In this document: piece by piece, positions 1-11,492 of the stretch
How positions within the stretch are numbered: the first letter of the stretch is position 1
Layout of the letters: each line of letters opens with the position of its first letter
Assembly (NCBI RefSeq): GCF_010093595.1
Contig: NW_022985439.1
Location: 1,932,512 to 1,996,511, forward strand
Direction: 5' to 3'
Source: Mytilinidion resinicola
Lineage: Eukaryota; Ascomycota; Dothideomycetes; Mytilinidiales; Mytilinidiaceae
DNA length: 64,000 bases
The notes under the pieces: generated by a model
Told to the model about the DNA's origin: nothing
Databases searched by the model: none
What the model saw: only the letters and a program-made list of their open reading frames with translations
Translations under genes and position numbers: made by a program

Positions 1-2921
1 AGGTTCCTACACCGAAGATGTCAACAATCAAAGTGGTTGGAACCCGCCCAGGATGAGTTCGGTGTGATCGAGAACGAAAGCTCCAACCTGGGTGTATTAC
101 TGCGACGGCCTGATGGCCTGTACACAGCTGAGCCAATGTTCTTGAACCAAGACATTGCTGTGGCCGTCGAAAAGTTAGGTGTCACTGTTGCTTTCACCAT
201 GAGCTCGGAGATCACCCAAGCTCTGCTGCAACAGGTCACGCCTTTCCAAACGGAGCTCTCCTTGGACCCCCGTGGATTCGTGCTCCCAATCGTCAACTCC
301 ATCAAGGACATCGCAACTGGCAAGGCCGTCATCACCCGGGAAGCCTATGTCGTCCTATGCCGACAAGAGAGAATCGTCCTTGTTTGGGGGGACACGGTCC
401 CTGGTATCCTCGCCCACGGAACAGACATTGAGACAAGGCTACTTGGTCTCGTCTGGGGACAAGCCATCCCCGCCACTCCAGGAGCCATTTCGCCATATCG
501 ACAATCGACGACGGCCAGCACACCAGCGGTGCGCAGTACTCGTGCGACAATGTACCCCATCTCAGCCCACCAAAGCACAGGCCAACTGAACGCCGAGATG
601 AGCGAGAAGATCGGTGCGATCGACCGTGCGATCGAAGTTGAGGAGATGGGTGAAAAGATCTTCGACCCGGAAAGAGACGGCCAGGAGGTCCCAGAGCGAC
701 CTTTCCTGTTGTCGCACGCCCTCTTGGTGGGCCTTGCCATGATTCTCGTCGTGGTTGTCGAAATGGCGTGTCTCGCAAAGCTCATTACGGAGTACCGTCT
801 CGATGGAAAGACGATGCGCTTTGCTTTGGTAAGTCGCCCCACTTAAACGCAACACCGGTGCGAATATCGGAACTTACGGAGCAACAACTAACGTTGATGA
901 AAGGTTGCGACGATCCCGCTGTTTGCCATGTTCTCCTTGGTGAGTGGCCCGCTAACAATCTTTTCTCCGGAGCGAGGCTGCGTGCCTGGACTGCGTGGCG
1001 TTTCTTGGTGTTAGCTTTGGGAGCTGAAACTGACAATCTTCGCTTAGTTCTTCATGATCGTCATCACTGGTTCCCTCTTCCAGCTTTTCGGCCCCCTCTC
1101 CGGTGTGCATGGAAACAGCTTGTACTATTCCGGTATGTGATGCTTCGCGCTGCAATGGTCATTGCACACTTTGGTAACGATTAATGCTGACTCCGTGCAG
1201 GCAAGGCACCCAAGCCAGGACGTCATGCTAATGTCGAGCTTCCCCATGTGACCATCCAGATGCCCGTTTACAAGGAAGGTCTTAAAGGTGTCATCATTCC
1301 CACTGTTACCAGTCTGCTCGATGCCGTGAAGTTCTACGAGGAGCAGGGTGGAACAGCCTCCATCTTTGTCAACGATGACGGTATGCGTCTTGTCCAGGAA
1401 GATATGCAAGAGGCTCGCAAGGCCTTTTACGAACTCAACCACATCGGATGGTGCTCGCGTCCCGCCCAGAACAGCGATAAGGATAGCCCGGATTTCTTCC
1501 TACGAAAGGGTCAGTTCAAGAAGGCCTCCAACATGAACTACTGCATGGACTTCTCTATTCGTGTTGAGGACGAGTGGCAACGACTGGTCGACGAGACTTG
1601 CAACCAGCGCAGCTGCGCCCAGGACGATCTCTCTATCCAGGAAGAGGAGGATATCTACGATCAAGCCCGTGACGCAATGGTCGAGAAAGACGGTGGCAAG
1701 ACCTGGGCTGCTGGCAACGTTCGCATTGGTGAGGTCATTCTGATTATCGATTCCGACACTCGTGTTCCCGAAGACTGCCTCCTGTATGGTGCTCTTGAGA
1801 TGATTGAGAGCCCTGAAGTTGCCCTCCTCCAACACGCCTCCGGTATCCTTCAAGTCGTCAACAACGTGTTCGAAAACGGTATCACCTACTTCACCAACCT
1901 GATTTACACGTCCATCCAGTTTGCGGTTGGTAACGGTGACTGCGCTCCCTTCGTCGGCCACAACACCTTCATCCGATGGGCTGCTATCCAGAGCATCGCC
2001 TTCGAGGAGGACGGCCACACCAAGTTCTGGTCTGAAGATCACGTGTCTGAAGATTTCGACGTCAGTCTGCGTCTCCAAATGAACGACTTCGTTGTCCGTC
2101 TAGCTACCTACCACAACGGCGGATTCAAGGAGGGTGTGTCTCTCACCGTTTATGACGAGCTTGCCCGTTGGGAGAAATACGCGTACGGCTGCAACGAGTT
2201 GGTGTTCAACCCTCTTTACATGTGGATCTACCGGGGACCCTTCACCCGTCTTTTCATGCGCTTCATCTTCAGCAAGATCAAAGTCACCTCGAAGATCACC
2301 ATCCTCGCTTACATCGGCACCTATTACGCCATCGCCTCCGCGATTCCTCTGACACTTGCCAACTACCTCATCGTCGGATGGTTCAGCGATAACGTCGACC
2401 AGTTCTACATCACCTCGTGGAAGATCTTCGTCGGCATGGCCGTCATCTTCAACGTGCTCTCGCCGCTCGCCTACGCCATGTTGCGACATCGTCTCGGGCA
2501 AGCCACCTTCTTCAAGTCGTGCCTGGAGACGGCCAAGTGGACGCCCATGTTCCTGCTCTTCTTCGGCGGCATCTCGTACCACCTGCTGAAAGCCATCATC
2601 TGCCACTTCTTCAGCATCAAGATGGAGTGGACGACGACGGCCAAGGAGCTGTCCGAGTCGGGCTTCCGCGTCGGCCTCGACCGCATCGTGCGCGACTTCA
2701 AGTTCATGTACTTGTTCATCACGCCCATTGTCGGCGGCATGATCTACCTCGCCATCTACGCGCCCCGCGGGTGGCTGATTTCCGATTTCGCCGCCATCGT
2801 GCCGCTGGCCAATCAGATCGGGTGCCATGCCCTTCTTCCCGTAAGTCTTCCCCCATCATACTCTCTTCCATCTATCTTCTTTTACTAACTCGCTCTCCAG
2901 TTCGCTCTCGGTCTCTTCTAA
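1..2921 (+). CDS. GT2-family membrane glycosyltransferase, 5' end missing
   Basis: The gene is open at the window start; 869 residues are visible. I read five exons: 1-828, 904-939, 1048-1132, 1201-2840 and 2901-2921. All four introns have GT-AG ends and keep frame, and the last exon encodes only FALGLF before the stop. Two hydrophobic segments (about residues 237-255 and 277-305 of the visible part) precede the catalytic region, which begins at TIQMPVYKEG. Processive GT2 features are visible: a DD pair in VNDDGM, a DxD-like motif in IIDSDTRVPED, the EDHVSEDFD block and a (Q/R)xxRW-like motif in ELARWEKY. Several membrane segments follow to the C terminus. The closest type I know is the fungal GT2 described as ZtGT2, needed for hyphal growth on solid surfaces in Zymoseptoria; the donor sugar and product are not evident here. 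Family assignment is firm; orthology is inference. Confidence 0.88.
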
Positions 2922-5085
2922 GCTCTCACACTCCCCTAGCCATCATCTCCTCCTCTTCTCCACCCTCCTTGAAAGTATACATATTGTTTAATACCCCGCC
3001 AGCGCCCCCCACCCTCCTCACTCGCTCCACGCTGGCATTATTTTACGACCTTAGAAGAGCAAACCGGTGTTATCGGGAAATCGGGAAACCCAGGGGGATC
3101 GGAATCGTTATCGGTATCTGTAGAAACATCTTTGTTGTGTATGTTGATTGCGAAAATCGAGGACACGCGCCGTGATATTTTGTTGAAACTGTGCGTGTTC
3201 GCGTGTCTGTCGTTGTTCATATGTGTCCACCGAAGAAGAAGAAGAAGAAGAAGAAGAAGAAGAAGAAGAAGGGAGAGAACGAAGAAGAATCAAGAACCAA
3301 GAAAAGCCCTAAATCAAAGTCGAAGCCTGTTGTTTTGCCTGCGTCTTGTCTCGAGGTTGTTGTTTTTTTGTTCTAGTTTTAGGAGGCTCTTCCGGTGTGC
3401 TACGAATTGATGGGAGCGACATAACTTTTATAGTCCTAGATAGGTTATTACTTTTAGTTCTGAGGAATACATAATACAGGCAGGTTCATCCCTTCGGGGG
3501 GACCCAAAAAAAACCCCCCCTTTTTTGCTTCTTTCCCTGCTGTCGTCGTTGTCGTCGTCGCGGCACGTACCATTTCCCGTCTATCATCCCCTTACCTCAC
3601 TCGTACCACCACCAGCTCCTCCACCACCTCCTCACCGGGTCGTTCTGCAAGGCGTTCCAAGGCGTTTCCAGCACGATGGCACCGTTGCATCGCGCCGTCC
3701 CCAGATTCTCTCGCGCCGGCGATCGTTCCGTGCGACGTCCTCAACATCGGTGCGACAGCGCCAATTCCCAAAGAACGGTCTTCCATCGACCCACCACCAT
3801 CGCACCGGGCACCCTTCCAATGTTATACAATCGCCATCCCATCCCATCCCCTATCTAGAAGTCCTTACGGAAATAGCACACGTTACCAACCGCCCCCCAG
3901 CACTCCGCACCGCCGCCGTCGTCATTGGGTGTTCCAGTGGGCCGCCTCGTACTCTGCTCCAAATACGAGTACTTACGGCTACCGAGTTAGCGGGCGGATC
4001 CCCAAGCTAAGGAAGCGGGTAGTGGTAGCCCTTGGGGGGAAGAAAGATGGGTACGCGTGGTTGTGAGTGGTTGGTGAGTGATTAGTACTGTGGCGCTTGG
4101 CCGGAAGCGGGAAAAGAACGTGCGGGAATGCTGACGACGGATAGGGCGGATTGCGCGATGAGGGGAGGGGGTGTATTTTAGGAAATAGATCGGACTGATG
4201 GGTTTGGAAGGTTTGATCGTCGGTGTTTGAGTGTGTATGATGGCTGTTGAGGTTGGAGGAGGGGAGGTGTGGTCTTGAGTTCATGACAGGTTTCCGGATA
4301 TGGTATGCGAACGATGGTGAAGGCGATTACGCCTTTGGCATGTGAGGCGAATAACTTGCATCCCAGGCAACTAAGAAACCCGAGTAGAAGTTCCCGCATC
4401 AGTATTTTCACCGGTAATCCAGATAACCTTTCTCCCCACCCACTCTCTACCGGGGCCCAATGCGCATGCAGTCATTGCCGCTACACCCAACGGTCTCATG
4501 TCCCCACATGCGAAGCTAGGCACAGCCCGCCGCCAGCTATCAGGGTAGGCCCATCTATCTACCGCGGGAGTGCGTGTGCCTGCGTTGATCATTTCTGTGA
4601 GATCGTGCATGGGAGGTCATGGATCGTCTCCGTGTGCTCGGACTGGGTCCGGCCGGACTGCCCCCGGACTGGAGACGCTCACTGGAGCTAACGCTTATGT
4701 CGGCTACAGTGGTCCACTTGCAGAGGGAGACATTATTAGTATTGTGAGAATGTGGAGTTTGAGGGACTCTTATTATGGTCAATTTTCGCTGCGGATTACT
4801 GCTAGCAATCTTTGGCAGGTCTATGATGGATCATATTTTCAATTCTTCGCTACAGCTGGCGTAGCAAACCTACTCGATGAAAGTTGCCGATCTCGCGGGA
4901 GAGTTGCAGCATATCGCGAGATACTTGCAGATGGGTGTCGGATGTAAACGGCTATTTGTGTCATCAAAAACACTTCGTGCGTTCCTGAAGCTCGTCAGCT
5001 GTTTAATGTAGATCATCTAATCAACAAAAACGGCCGTATGTTTCATGACTAGAGGTTGAGAGCATGAAGAGCAGCGCAAGATAGA
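2922..5085. other. Intergenic stretch between convergent GT2 and GPI14 genes
   Basis: No convincing gene was found. The first part should be the 3' UTR of the GT2 gene and holds a GAA microsatellite. Around 3495-3530 there are adjoining runs of G, C, A, C and T. The small open frames between 3525 and 4947 lack homology-like motifs, splice-compatible partners or consistent codon use, and I did not annotate them. Confidence 0.6.
3232..3270 (+). repeat. (GAA)13 microsatellite
   Basis: Thirteen uninterrupted GAA units lie about 310 bases downstream of the GT2 stop codon, followed by further GAAGAA-like sequence. It is probably in the 3' UTR or just beyond. It makes spurious poly-Arg and poly-Lys frames on this strand and poly-Ser on the other. 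Confidence 0.97.
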
Positions 5086-6514
5086 TTATATATTCTTCTT
5101 ATTCCCTGCTAGTTTCGTTTGGGACTTGCTGGTGCGTCCTAGGTCCGTGATGATGATCCCGAGGATCCAGATGTTCACCAGAAAGAAAAAGACACTGGAT
5201 GCCCATAGCCCGGGGACAAATGACGATATTCCTAGAAATTCGAGGCGGTAGCCTTGGTGTAGCCAGAACACCTGCAGAGCGTTAGCACGAGGCGGGTGGA
5301 AAACGCCACAACTCCAAATTACTTGCCTGACCTAGAACCCAAAGAACGCCAGCAACAATCCCAGTGGCCGGCTTTTGCAATAGCGTTGACGTGGGAAGAT
5401 AGAATGGGAGGAACATTATGTACCAGAGGAAGTACTAGAAGTCGTCAGCCGAGTCTACGGGTCGAACATGGTGGTAATACCTGGCTAGTGCAGACTTTGT
5501 TGAAAGTTACGAAGGCGAAAGTCTGGGCCAGCATGGTTGACGGAAGATCTTTCTTTGCAAGCGCCAATGGGATTGCGACGGTGCTCAAAAACAACTGAGG
5601 CACAAAAGCCCAAGACTCTAATTTGATAGATGCGTTTCCGGTTGGGGAAGAGTTCAAGTAGAGTAGAGTGTTGTATGGCGAGAAATTGTGGCGATGGTCA
5701 ATTCGCGTCAAGTGGTGGAAGTAGCTGTGCTGGAGGAAAGGCCATCCATAGCTTTTGAAATCAGTATTGTTGGTGAAAATGATACCGAAACTACTTACGC
5801 ATAATACATGGCACCGTTCAAGATGGTAAAAGTCAACAAGCTGAAGACAGCTATTGTGACTCGGGATGGGTTTGTAAAGCTTACGACCTGTTCATATATG
5901 GTCTTGGGCCGTCTGAAGTTTTTGTCGGATTTTGGCGGACAGTGTTCATCGTCCAGCCACCAGATGATAGAAGTGGCATAGATAAAAGGATAGATCTTGA
6001 AATGTACGGCGAATCCAAGAAGACAGCCAGCAAGCCCCATACGGCCAGCAAGCACCGACCATAGTAGGGCTGAGACGATGACCCCTAGCAAACCCTCAGA
6101 ACTACCTCTCGTGCTGATTTGAGCCACCATGGGATTCAGAAGCCAGATGCTAGCGAATTTAAGGGCTCTATCCAACGGCATTTTTCCGGAAGACCGAAGA
6201 ATAAGTAGAATCAGCCATCCCGCGGCAATGTCCCCAAGAGCGAAGAGAATCTTTCCGAATAAGAACCAGGAGCCTTGCCATGTCGTCGGGTAGATGAACC
6301 AAGCTAGAAGTGGCGTGTAACGGTAGGTATCTCTGGCATATGGGGACCGGCCGCGAGAGATGAAACGAGCGGCGTCGGTGAAGACAAAATAATCGATATC
6401 GGTGTACTTCATCGGAGAGAAGGCATCTTGAAAAGATCCATAAATCAGGAGTACCACCCGCAATGCAATGGCAGCAGAAAACACGGTACCCACGCTAGAA
6501 AAGAATTGGACCAT
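5086..6514 (-). CDS. GPI14: GPI mannosyltransferase 1 (PIG-M/Gpi14), ER
   Basis: This enzyme adds the first alpha-1,4 mannose from dolichol-phosphate-mannose to the GPI anchor precursor in the ER lumen. The four exons, in coding order, are 6514-5799, 5751-5481, 5434-5327 and 5271-5086, giving 426 residues, a usual length for the family. The catalytic DxD is DID at residues 39-41 inside the conserved KYTDIDY block, followed by the family signatures FTDAARF and YRYTPLLAW. Many hydrophobic segments follow, and YLNSS and FVPGLW near the end match the family. I chose the ATG at 6514 because its length up to the DxD fits the family. Intron 3 (5272-5326) starts with GC rather than GT, in the context AG/GCAAGT, and using it restores the conserved GQ-VFWLHQGY junction. 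The gene is divergent from the TRAX gene. Confidence 0.93.
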
Positions 6515-6812
6515 GGCGTTCAGGGGGCAGTCTCGTGCGCCGAAAAGCGCAGCAGACCAAAACAGAGAAAGATTGGGAGACTCCAGGGACAACAAGAAGG
6601 CGAGGGAGCAGAATTACGGCATTGAGTATAGGTGGTGAATGGATGAACCTTCTGGCGGAATGGCGTTGATGAGGGGCAGGGCAGAGAAGGTCTAACCGAC
6701 GCCAAGCGCTGGCGCCACTTCCAAGGTGTGAACTGGGAGCCGTCTCTGACATTGTCTGGGCAAACTTCCACCATGTAAGCAAATCGAAGCTGTGCTGCTT
6801 CACAATTTGCGG
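6515..6812. promoter_or_regulatory. Shared divergent promoter, GPI14 / TRAX
   Basis: The two start codons are 298 bases apart on opposite strands, so both promoters must lie here or overlap the genes. A one-codon upstream frame (ATG TAA) occurs near 6773 ahead of the TRAX start. No TATA box is clear. Confidence 0.5.
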
Positions 6813-7818
6813 ATGGGCCCAAAGCGAAAAACGGAGGACACAATGGAGGAGCCATCCAAGCGCCAGTCTACCTCGCCCGTGATGGCCATGTTCGAGGGGT
6901 TTCGCAGCGAGCTCGATGAGCACCACGACAGGCGCGAGCGTATGATCAAGGCGTCTCGAGACATCACAGCGGCAAGCAAGAAGATGTGAGTACAATGCGA
7001 TATGCTCTATAATACATGCTAATTTTGTGAACGCAGAATCTTCTCATTGCAAAGGTAGCAGAGAGCAAGCTCAACTATTCACGACCCGGCGCTGACTTGA
7101 ATTCAGAGTACGAGCGTTGAACAAGCCGCTCCCGGGGTTTGTCGCGAAGTCCAACGCGCAGTACTGGGGGATCATCCAGACCCAGTATAAGAACATTTCG
7201 CGGGACCTCCAAGGCCTCAATGCATATCGCTATGGGCGCAACATCACCGGCGGAAACCAGGAGTTCATGGAGGCGCTGAGCTTTCAACACTATCTCGAGC
7301 ACCAGAACCTTATTACATACAAGGAGGCAAATGACTATGTGGCAAAACTGGGAGGGGAGGGAGGCCCGGTGCTGCTCACCACGGAGGACTACATTCTTGG
7401 TATCTTCGACATGGTTGGAGAGCTGATGCGATTCGCAATCACGGCTATGGCTACGAGCGGCGAGCTGCCGGGAACGCTCGTACAGGAAGATGTGACATCC
7501 AGGGAGAGTCACGATGAGCAAGCTGGGGATTCAATGGACGTCGAGCAGCCTTCGACAACGAGAACGCAACATCCACAGAAGCGAGACGTCCTGGCCGACC
7601 TAAGAGAGCTACGCCTATGCCTGGAGGGCCTCGAGCCAAGCAGGGGCTCCAAGTTCGAGGGTGACGCGGAGAAGAAGATGACCGTCATGCGGCAGTGCGT
7701 GGAGAAGGTTGAGACGGCGCTGTACGGGCTCATAGTACGGGGACAGGAAAGGCCCAAAGGTTGGGTGCCAGACCTCAGGGAGGAGCGGAGGGGGGCAGAG
7801 GCAATTGAGGGGTATTGA
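6813..7818 (+). CDS. Translin-associated factor X (TRAX), C3PO subunit
   Basis: The exons are 6813-6985, 7037-7054 and 7107-7818, giving 300 residues; the middle exon is only 18 bases and encodes part of IIFSLQR. The translin-family helical fold is recognisable from FRSELDEHHDRRERMIKASRDI onward in several blocks. TRAX is the catalytic RNase subunit of the translin-TRAX complex (C3PO), which in Neurospora acts in tRNA processing and in animals on small RNAs. The acidic residues known to be catalytic in animal TRAX appear present: EFMEA (two Glu) and DMVGELMR (Asp and Glu). The C-terminal third has an insertion of low-complexity, acidic and Ser/Thr-rich sequence. The start is the first ATG in frame; an upstream GTG in the same frame is not needed. 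Translin itself is not in this window. Confidence 0.92.
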
Positions 7819-8467
7819 CGGAGCATGTCTCACGGAGTTATGGATCATTGCCTAGAAAGCGTCTGGTAGGGTTGAGACGCTCAAAGACAGCGATGGATTA
7901 CTGCTGTTAGTGAAATGCTCATTTCGGCGTATGTACTATGGATGTAAAACGCGTCAAAAGTAGTCGATCTGGCACAAACGGACACTATTCTTGGCCTGGC
8001 CTTTCACATGGCCTATTCGTGAAGAATTCTGTACCTCGAAGTGTGGCTACGTGCAGCCACACTGCGGCGGTGAAGGCTGCGTGATTAGGTACGAGCTGAG
8101 TGGCACGTCCAGCAAGCCGCGGGTCTCTCCAAGTCGACTCCGCCAGGCCGCCCATATTCACCATCACCGCCTCCTCCCCACGATGCGCTCTGCCACCACC
8201 ACCACGGCCACCGCATCCACGAAACAGCAGCGCAATGCCAGCCTGACCCTCGCCCCTTTCATGAGTGCGATGGTCACGCCTTGAACCTGCGAGGTGTTGC
8301 GGATGAATCGATCACCAACCCCACGGACAAACATACGTAGTGAGTCCAACGCTGCTCTGCCTGCTATCCAGGCTTGCTGCCTCTTGCGCCCACCAAGCGA
8401 CATCTTCAGGAACAAATACTGATAATGTTGCGCCCAGCCTGAATCCCACAGACACGCTCCGCTGAAA
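7819..8467. other. Intergenic, TRAX to PIN-like gene
   Basis: This holds the 3' end of the TRAX transcript and the promoter of the next gene on the same strand. The antisense open frame over 8164-8703 looks like a shadow of the downstream coding exon. I see no other feature. Confidence 0.5.
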
Positions 8468-9849
8468 ATGCGGTTCAACGCCATCCCATCGCGGCCCAAG
8501 GGCGATGACCGACGCATGCGAAATCCCGATCCGCCTACTCGAAAAGTCTTCAACTGTATCGTCGACGAGTCTGCTCTGGTCGCAGGCGTCAAGAAGAGCA
8601 CCAGGGATGGCATTAGGAAATGGGTGACTAGCGGCGCCATACGCCTTTTTGTCCCACTATACAGTCCGTCTTCCCGTTGTACCGCCGCCGCAGTGGTACC
8701 CATCGCTAACAGAATACTGCAGCACTTTCGCAGCTGGATCGCCTAAAGAAGGGCAACGATCGAGTCAACGTAGACGCCCGAGAGGCTATCAAATGGCTAG
8801 ACGATATCACCTCGATGCCCACGATTCAAACCACAGGATTGGTACAGATTGAAGGAGCCGACGAGATGTATCTCACATGGGCCGAAGTGGAGAAGTTCTT
8901 GCTACCAGAGACTCTACTCTCGATGGATGAGTCCGAGTCCGACGAGGACTCTTTGCCCGAGGACTTGGAGAATTCTCTCACCATCGTAGACCAGTCTGAC
9001 GAAGCGTCCATGAGCTCTACTCACAGCATCGAGGATAGGGCAAAGACACCTTCCTCTCCACGCTCCATCTACTCTTCAACAAGCCCGGACCTCCTGAATG
9101 CCAACCCGTATAATGGAGCTAGCTCCGTCACTTCTGCGGAGGCCCTAAACCGAACAGCACGAAACAGTGCCGATTTGCCTCGCAATGATAATACTCCAAA
9201 AAGCGTCGTCCCCGTACGACTCCAACAGCTATTCAATCACGTACTATGGCGGATCAACCAGGAGACGAACGTCGATGCTGCGTTCGAGAGTTTCATTCTT
9301 CTCACGAACGATCCACAGAAGCAAACCATTGGCCAGAGATTCGGGATCCGAGCCAAACGTCTCGAACAGCTCCGCGACGCTGTTGGTCGCGAAGACAGAG
9401 ATTACAAGAACCGCTTGGCTTTGTTCAAGAAAGAGACAGATATACTCCCTCCTGTTCCTGACAAGACTGCGGTCACCCAAGAAACGCCGGAAACCCGCGG
9501 TATCTCCGCTGAGCCCAAGGAGCCAGATTCCGATGATGAGGACGTCGTCCTGTTCAAGCAGACCCCGCGTGGACCACATGCCACTAATGGACAGCGGATG
9601 CTGGACCCCAACGACTTTGGCAGGGCCTCGCCTCAAACACAAGCACCCTCGCCGCGCGGTGGACGTGGCGGTAGCCGTGGAATTCATCGAGGAAGTCGTG
9701 GAACTTACGCACCCCCTATGGTGCCTCGTACCGCAGCTTTACCTCGAATTGACCCCAATCAGCCCATTGACCCGGACTCTTACTCCCGACCACCACCAAG
9801 AGTTGCGGCCGTTCGCGGCGGAAGACGAAAGCTATGGGAACCCACGTAG
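8468..9849 (+). CDS. PIN-like domain protein with RGG tail
   Basis: There are two exons, 8468-8663 and 8723-9849, giving 440 residues. The join through a GTCCGT donor creates LYTLSQLDRLKKG, which matches the strand-helix of PIN-type nuclease domains (a Pro-rich strand followed by LxxLDxLKKG). The preceding NCIVDESAL supplies a likely acidic active-site residue. The domain fills about residues 25-110 and resembles the SMG6/Nob1-like PIN group more than toxin-type PINs, but I cannot name the subfamily. The rest is acidic and Ser-rich, then has a second conserved-looking block (about 195-260), and ends in an Arg-Gly-rich stretch near residues 385-400 and a basic end. An RNA-related role is inference. 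Whether all PIN acidic residues are present needs an alignment. Confidence 0.75.
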
Positions 9850-10678
9850 GGCCATCGTGGAGTGTCTCACGAGACACAGATTCCATTCTCCATATGCAAC
9901 TACAATCAAACGACCATTCGAAGGCAACGAAGACCCGGCAACAGAAAATTCATGGGTTTCTGACCCTGGAACGGCAGTGTCTGAAATCGGCACTTGTTTC
10001 GTCCAATCGATCGGTCTGGTTTCAAGCACAGGGGCCCAACTCTCCTTTCGATATCCGGCACAACATGGTGCAGGAAGCTGAGATCATCCCAGGCGTCTCG
10101 CCGTATCCTTCCCGGAACGACGAGCCCTGCGATGCCCCTCAACTCTTCAGTCTAAGTAACTGTTGCAACTTGTTTTCTTACATTCAGCGAGTGTCGAGGT
10201 CGATGGCGATGCGGCGGTAATGGCAAACGACGCAGAGAGGAGGTACTCAGAATGTCCATGACGGCCCCTCGATGGCCGCTAATAGTTCACGTTCGGTCTT
10301 TGATCTTGGGGGAGTGCTTAAGTGGACTGCTTGGGTGGACTCCTTTCATTTTTTTACATTTTCTCTGGTTCGGGTACGGTTTGTCTTGCTTTTATTGCTT
10401 TTAGTCTTTCGTTCCCTTGTGTTGGGACTATGCTCTTTTTACAAGACTGAATACACATTACTGAAAATTCGAATATCTCTCTCGTCGAATCCACTGAGTG
10501 AATGGTGTGTGACCCTACTGCTAGATTGAACGGTTCTATTACACGCATTTCGGCCAATTGAGAGCCCTTGAATTACCTTTGCCCTGCGTTAGGCGAGGGT
10601 GACTGCCGTCCTGATTCAGCGTGGTGAGTGGTTGAAATGGTCCCCTTTCGCCTCTTTTACTAACTTTACACCTATTTT

Positions 10679-10956
10679 CTATATTTCATGCGCTTCTCCC
10701 ATTACTCCCATTACTCCCATTTCCTACATTTCCTACATTTCCTACTTCTCTTACACTACTCCCAGAACTCAATTCGTACTCTCTTCGAGGAGGTGTCTCG
10801 ACGGCCATGTTTTGCATGTTTGCTGCTTGCAGGTATTCACTGGCGACATGGGTGTGCAAAGGGGGCCGTGTCAGTGAGTCGAGGCTGTTACTGGAAGGCA
10901 GTGTCAGTAATGGGAGTAATAGGAGTGAGTAATAGAAGAAGCGTATAAATTACAAG
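10679..10956. repeat. Imperfect inverted repeat with short tandem units in the arms
   Basis: The left arm near 10680-10750 has repeated ATTACTCCC (three times) and then CATTTCCTA units. The right arm near 10907-10956 contains GTAATGGGAGTAATAGGAG, the reverse complement of the left arm, and the similarity extends through the flanking ATGCGCTTCT / AGAAGCGTAT. The arms are separated by about 160 bases. It could be a hairpin-forming transcript end or a decayed small mobile element; no target-site duplication was established. Confidence 0.55.
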
Positions 10957-11059
10957 AAATAGAAGTAAGGTTAGTTAGTGAAAAGACACGAAAGAAAAAG
11001 AGGATGCTGGAAGTGAAAGGTTGTTAGCGCGCAGAATAAGATCGTGGGACTGCGCAATG

Positions 11060-11074
11060 TTTTTTTTTTTTTTT
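11060..11074 (+). repeat. T15 homopolymer
   Basis: Fifteen consecutive T bases are followed by GGGG in the spacer downstream of NBS1. Read on the minus strand it is an A15 run about 420 bases past the NBS1 stop. Confidence 0.95.
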
Positions 11075-11492
11075 GGGGACGTTCGTAAGACCTGCACTCT
11101 GAAACTACTCAGCTCGTTTCTTGTCTCGCTTTTAGTATGTCGAATATGTGACACTTGTGAGTTGAATGTCAACGGAGTTGGTCTGGTTCTTTGAGCTGGA
11201 GGTCAGAGCTAAGCTGTACAAGCGCCAAATCACTTGCGTTGAGAGCGTGAATCAGGCCGTAGGAATAGGCAAACGCTGAGAAGTGGTGACGGGAGTTCGT
11301 CTAACATTAAAGGGGCATGTCAGAATAACGCAGCAAACGCCCTGGTCTACGAGCTTCATTTTTGCAAAGCACGGCGACTAGGGAGATAAGGCACTATAGT
11401 ACCCCTAACGTTTCTATTGAAAGCTCTTCATCGCCGCATCACGCTCATACGCTAAAAGACCAATATCTCTCAAGCCTGCCACAATATGCCCT

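Larger units (their letters stand above)
9850..11492. other. Intergenic between convergent PIN-like and NBS1 genes
   Basis: At 1.6 kb this is long for a convergent spacer. It holds an imperfect inverted repeat with simple-sequence arms (10679-10956) and a T15 run (11060-11074). Open frames here are made of simple sequence and have no recognisable motifs. No gene is supported. Confidence 0.55.

Noticed and set aside
3132..3410. Open frames over the GAA repeat (poly-Arg, poly-Lys; poly-Ser on the other strand)
   Set aside because: Products of a simple repeat; the rest of each frame has no motif.
3525..4947. Several 60-160 residue frames on both strands
   Set aside because: No family-like blocks, no splice partners, overlapping each other; composition is that of spacer DNA.
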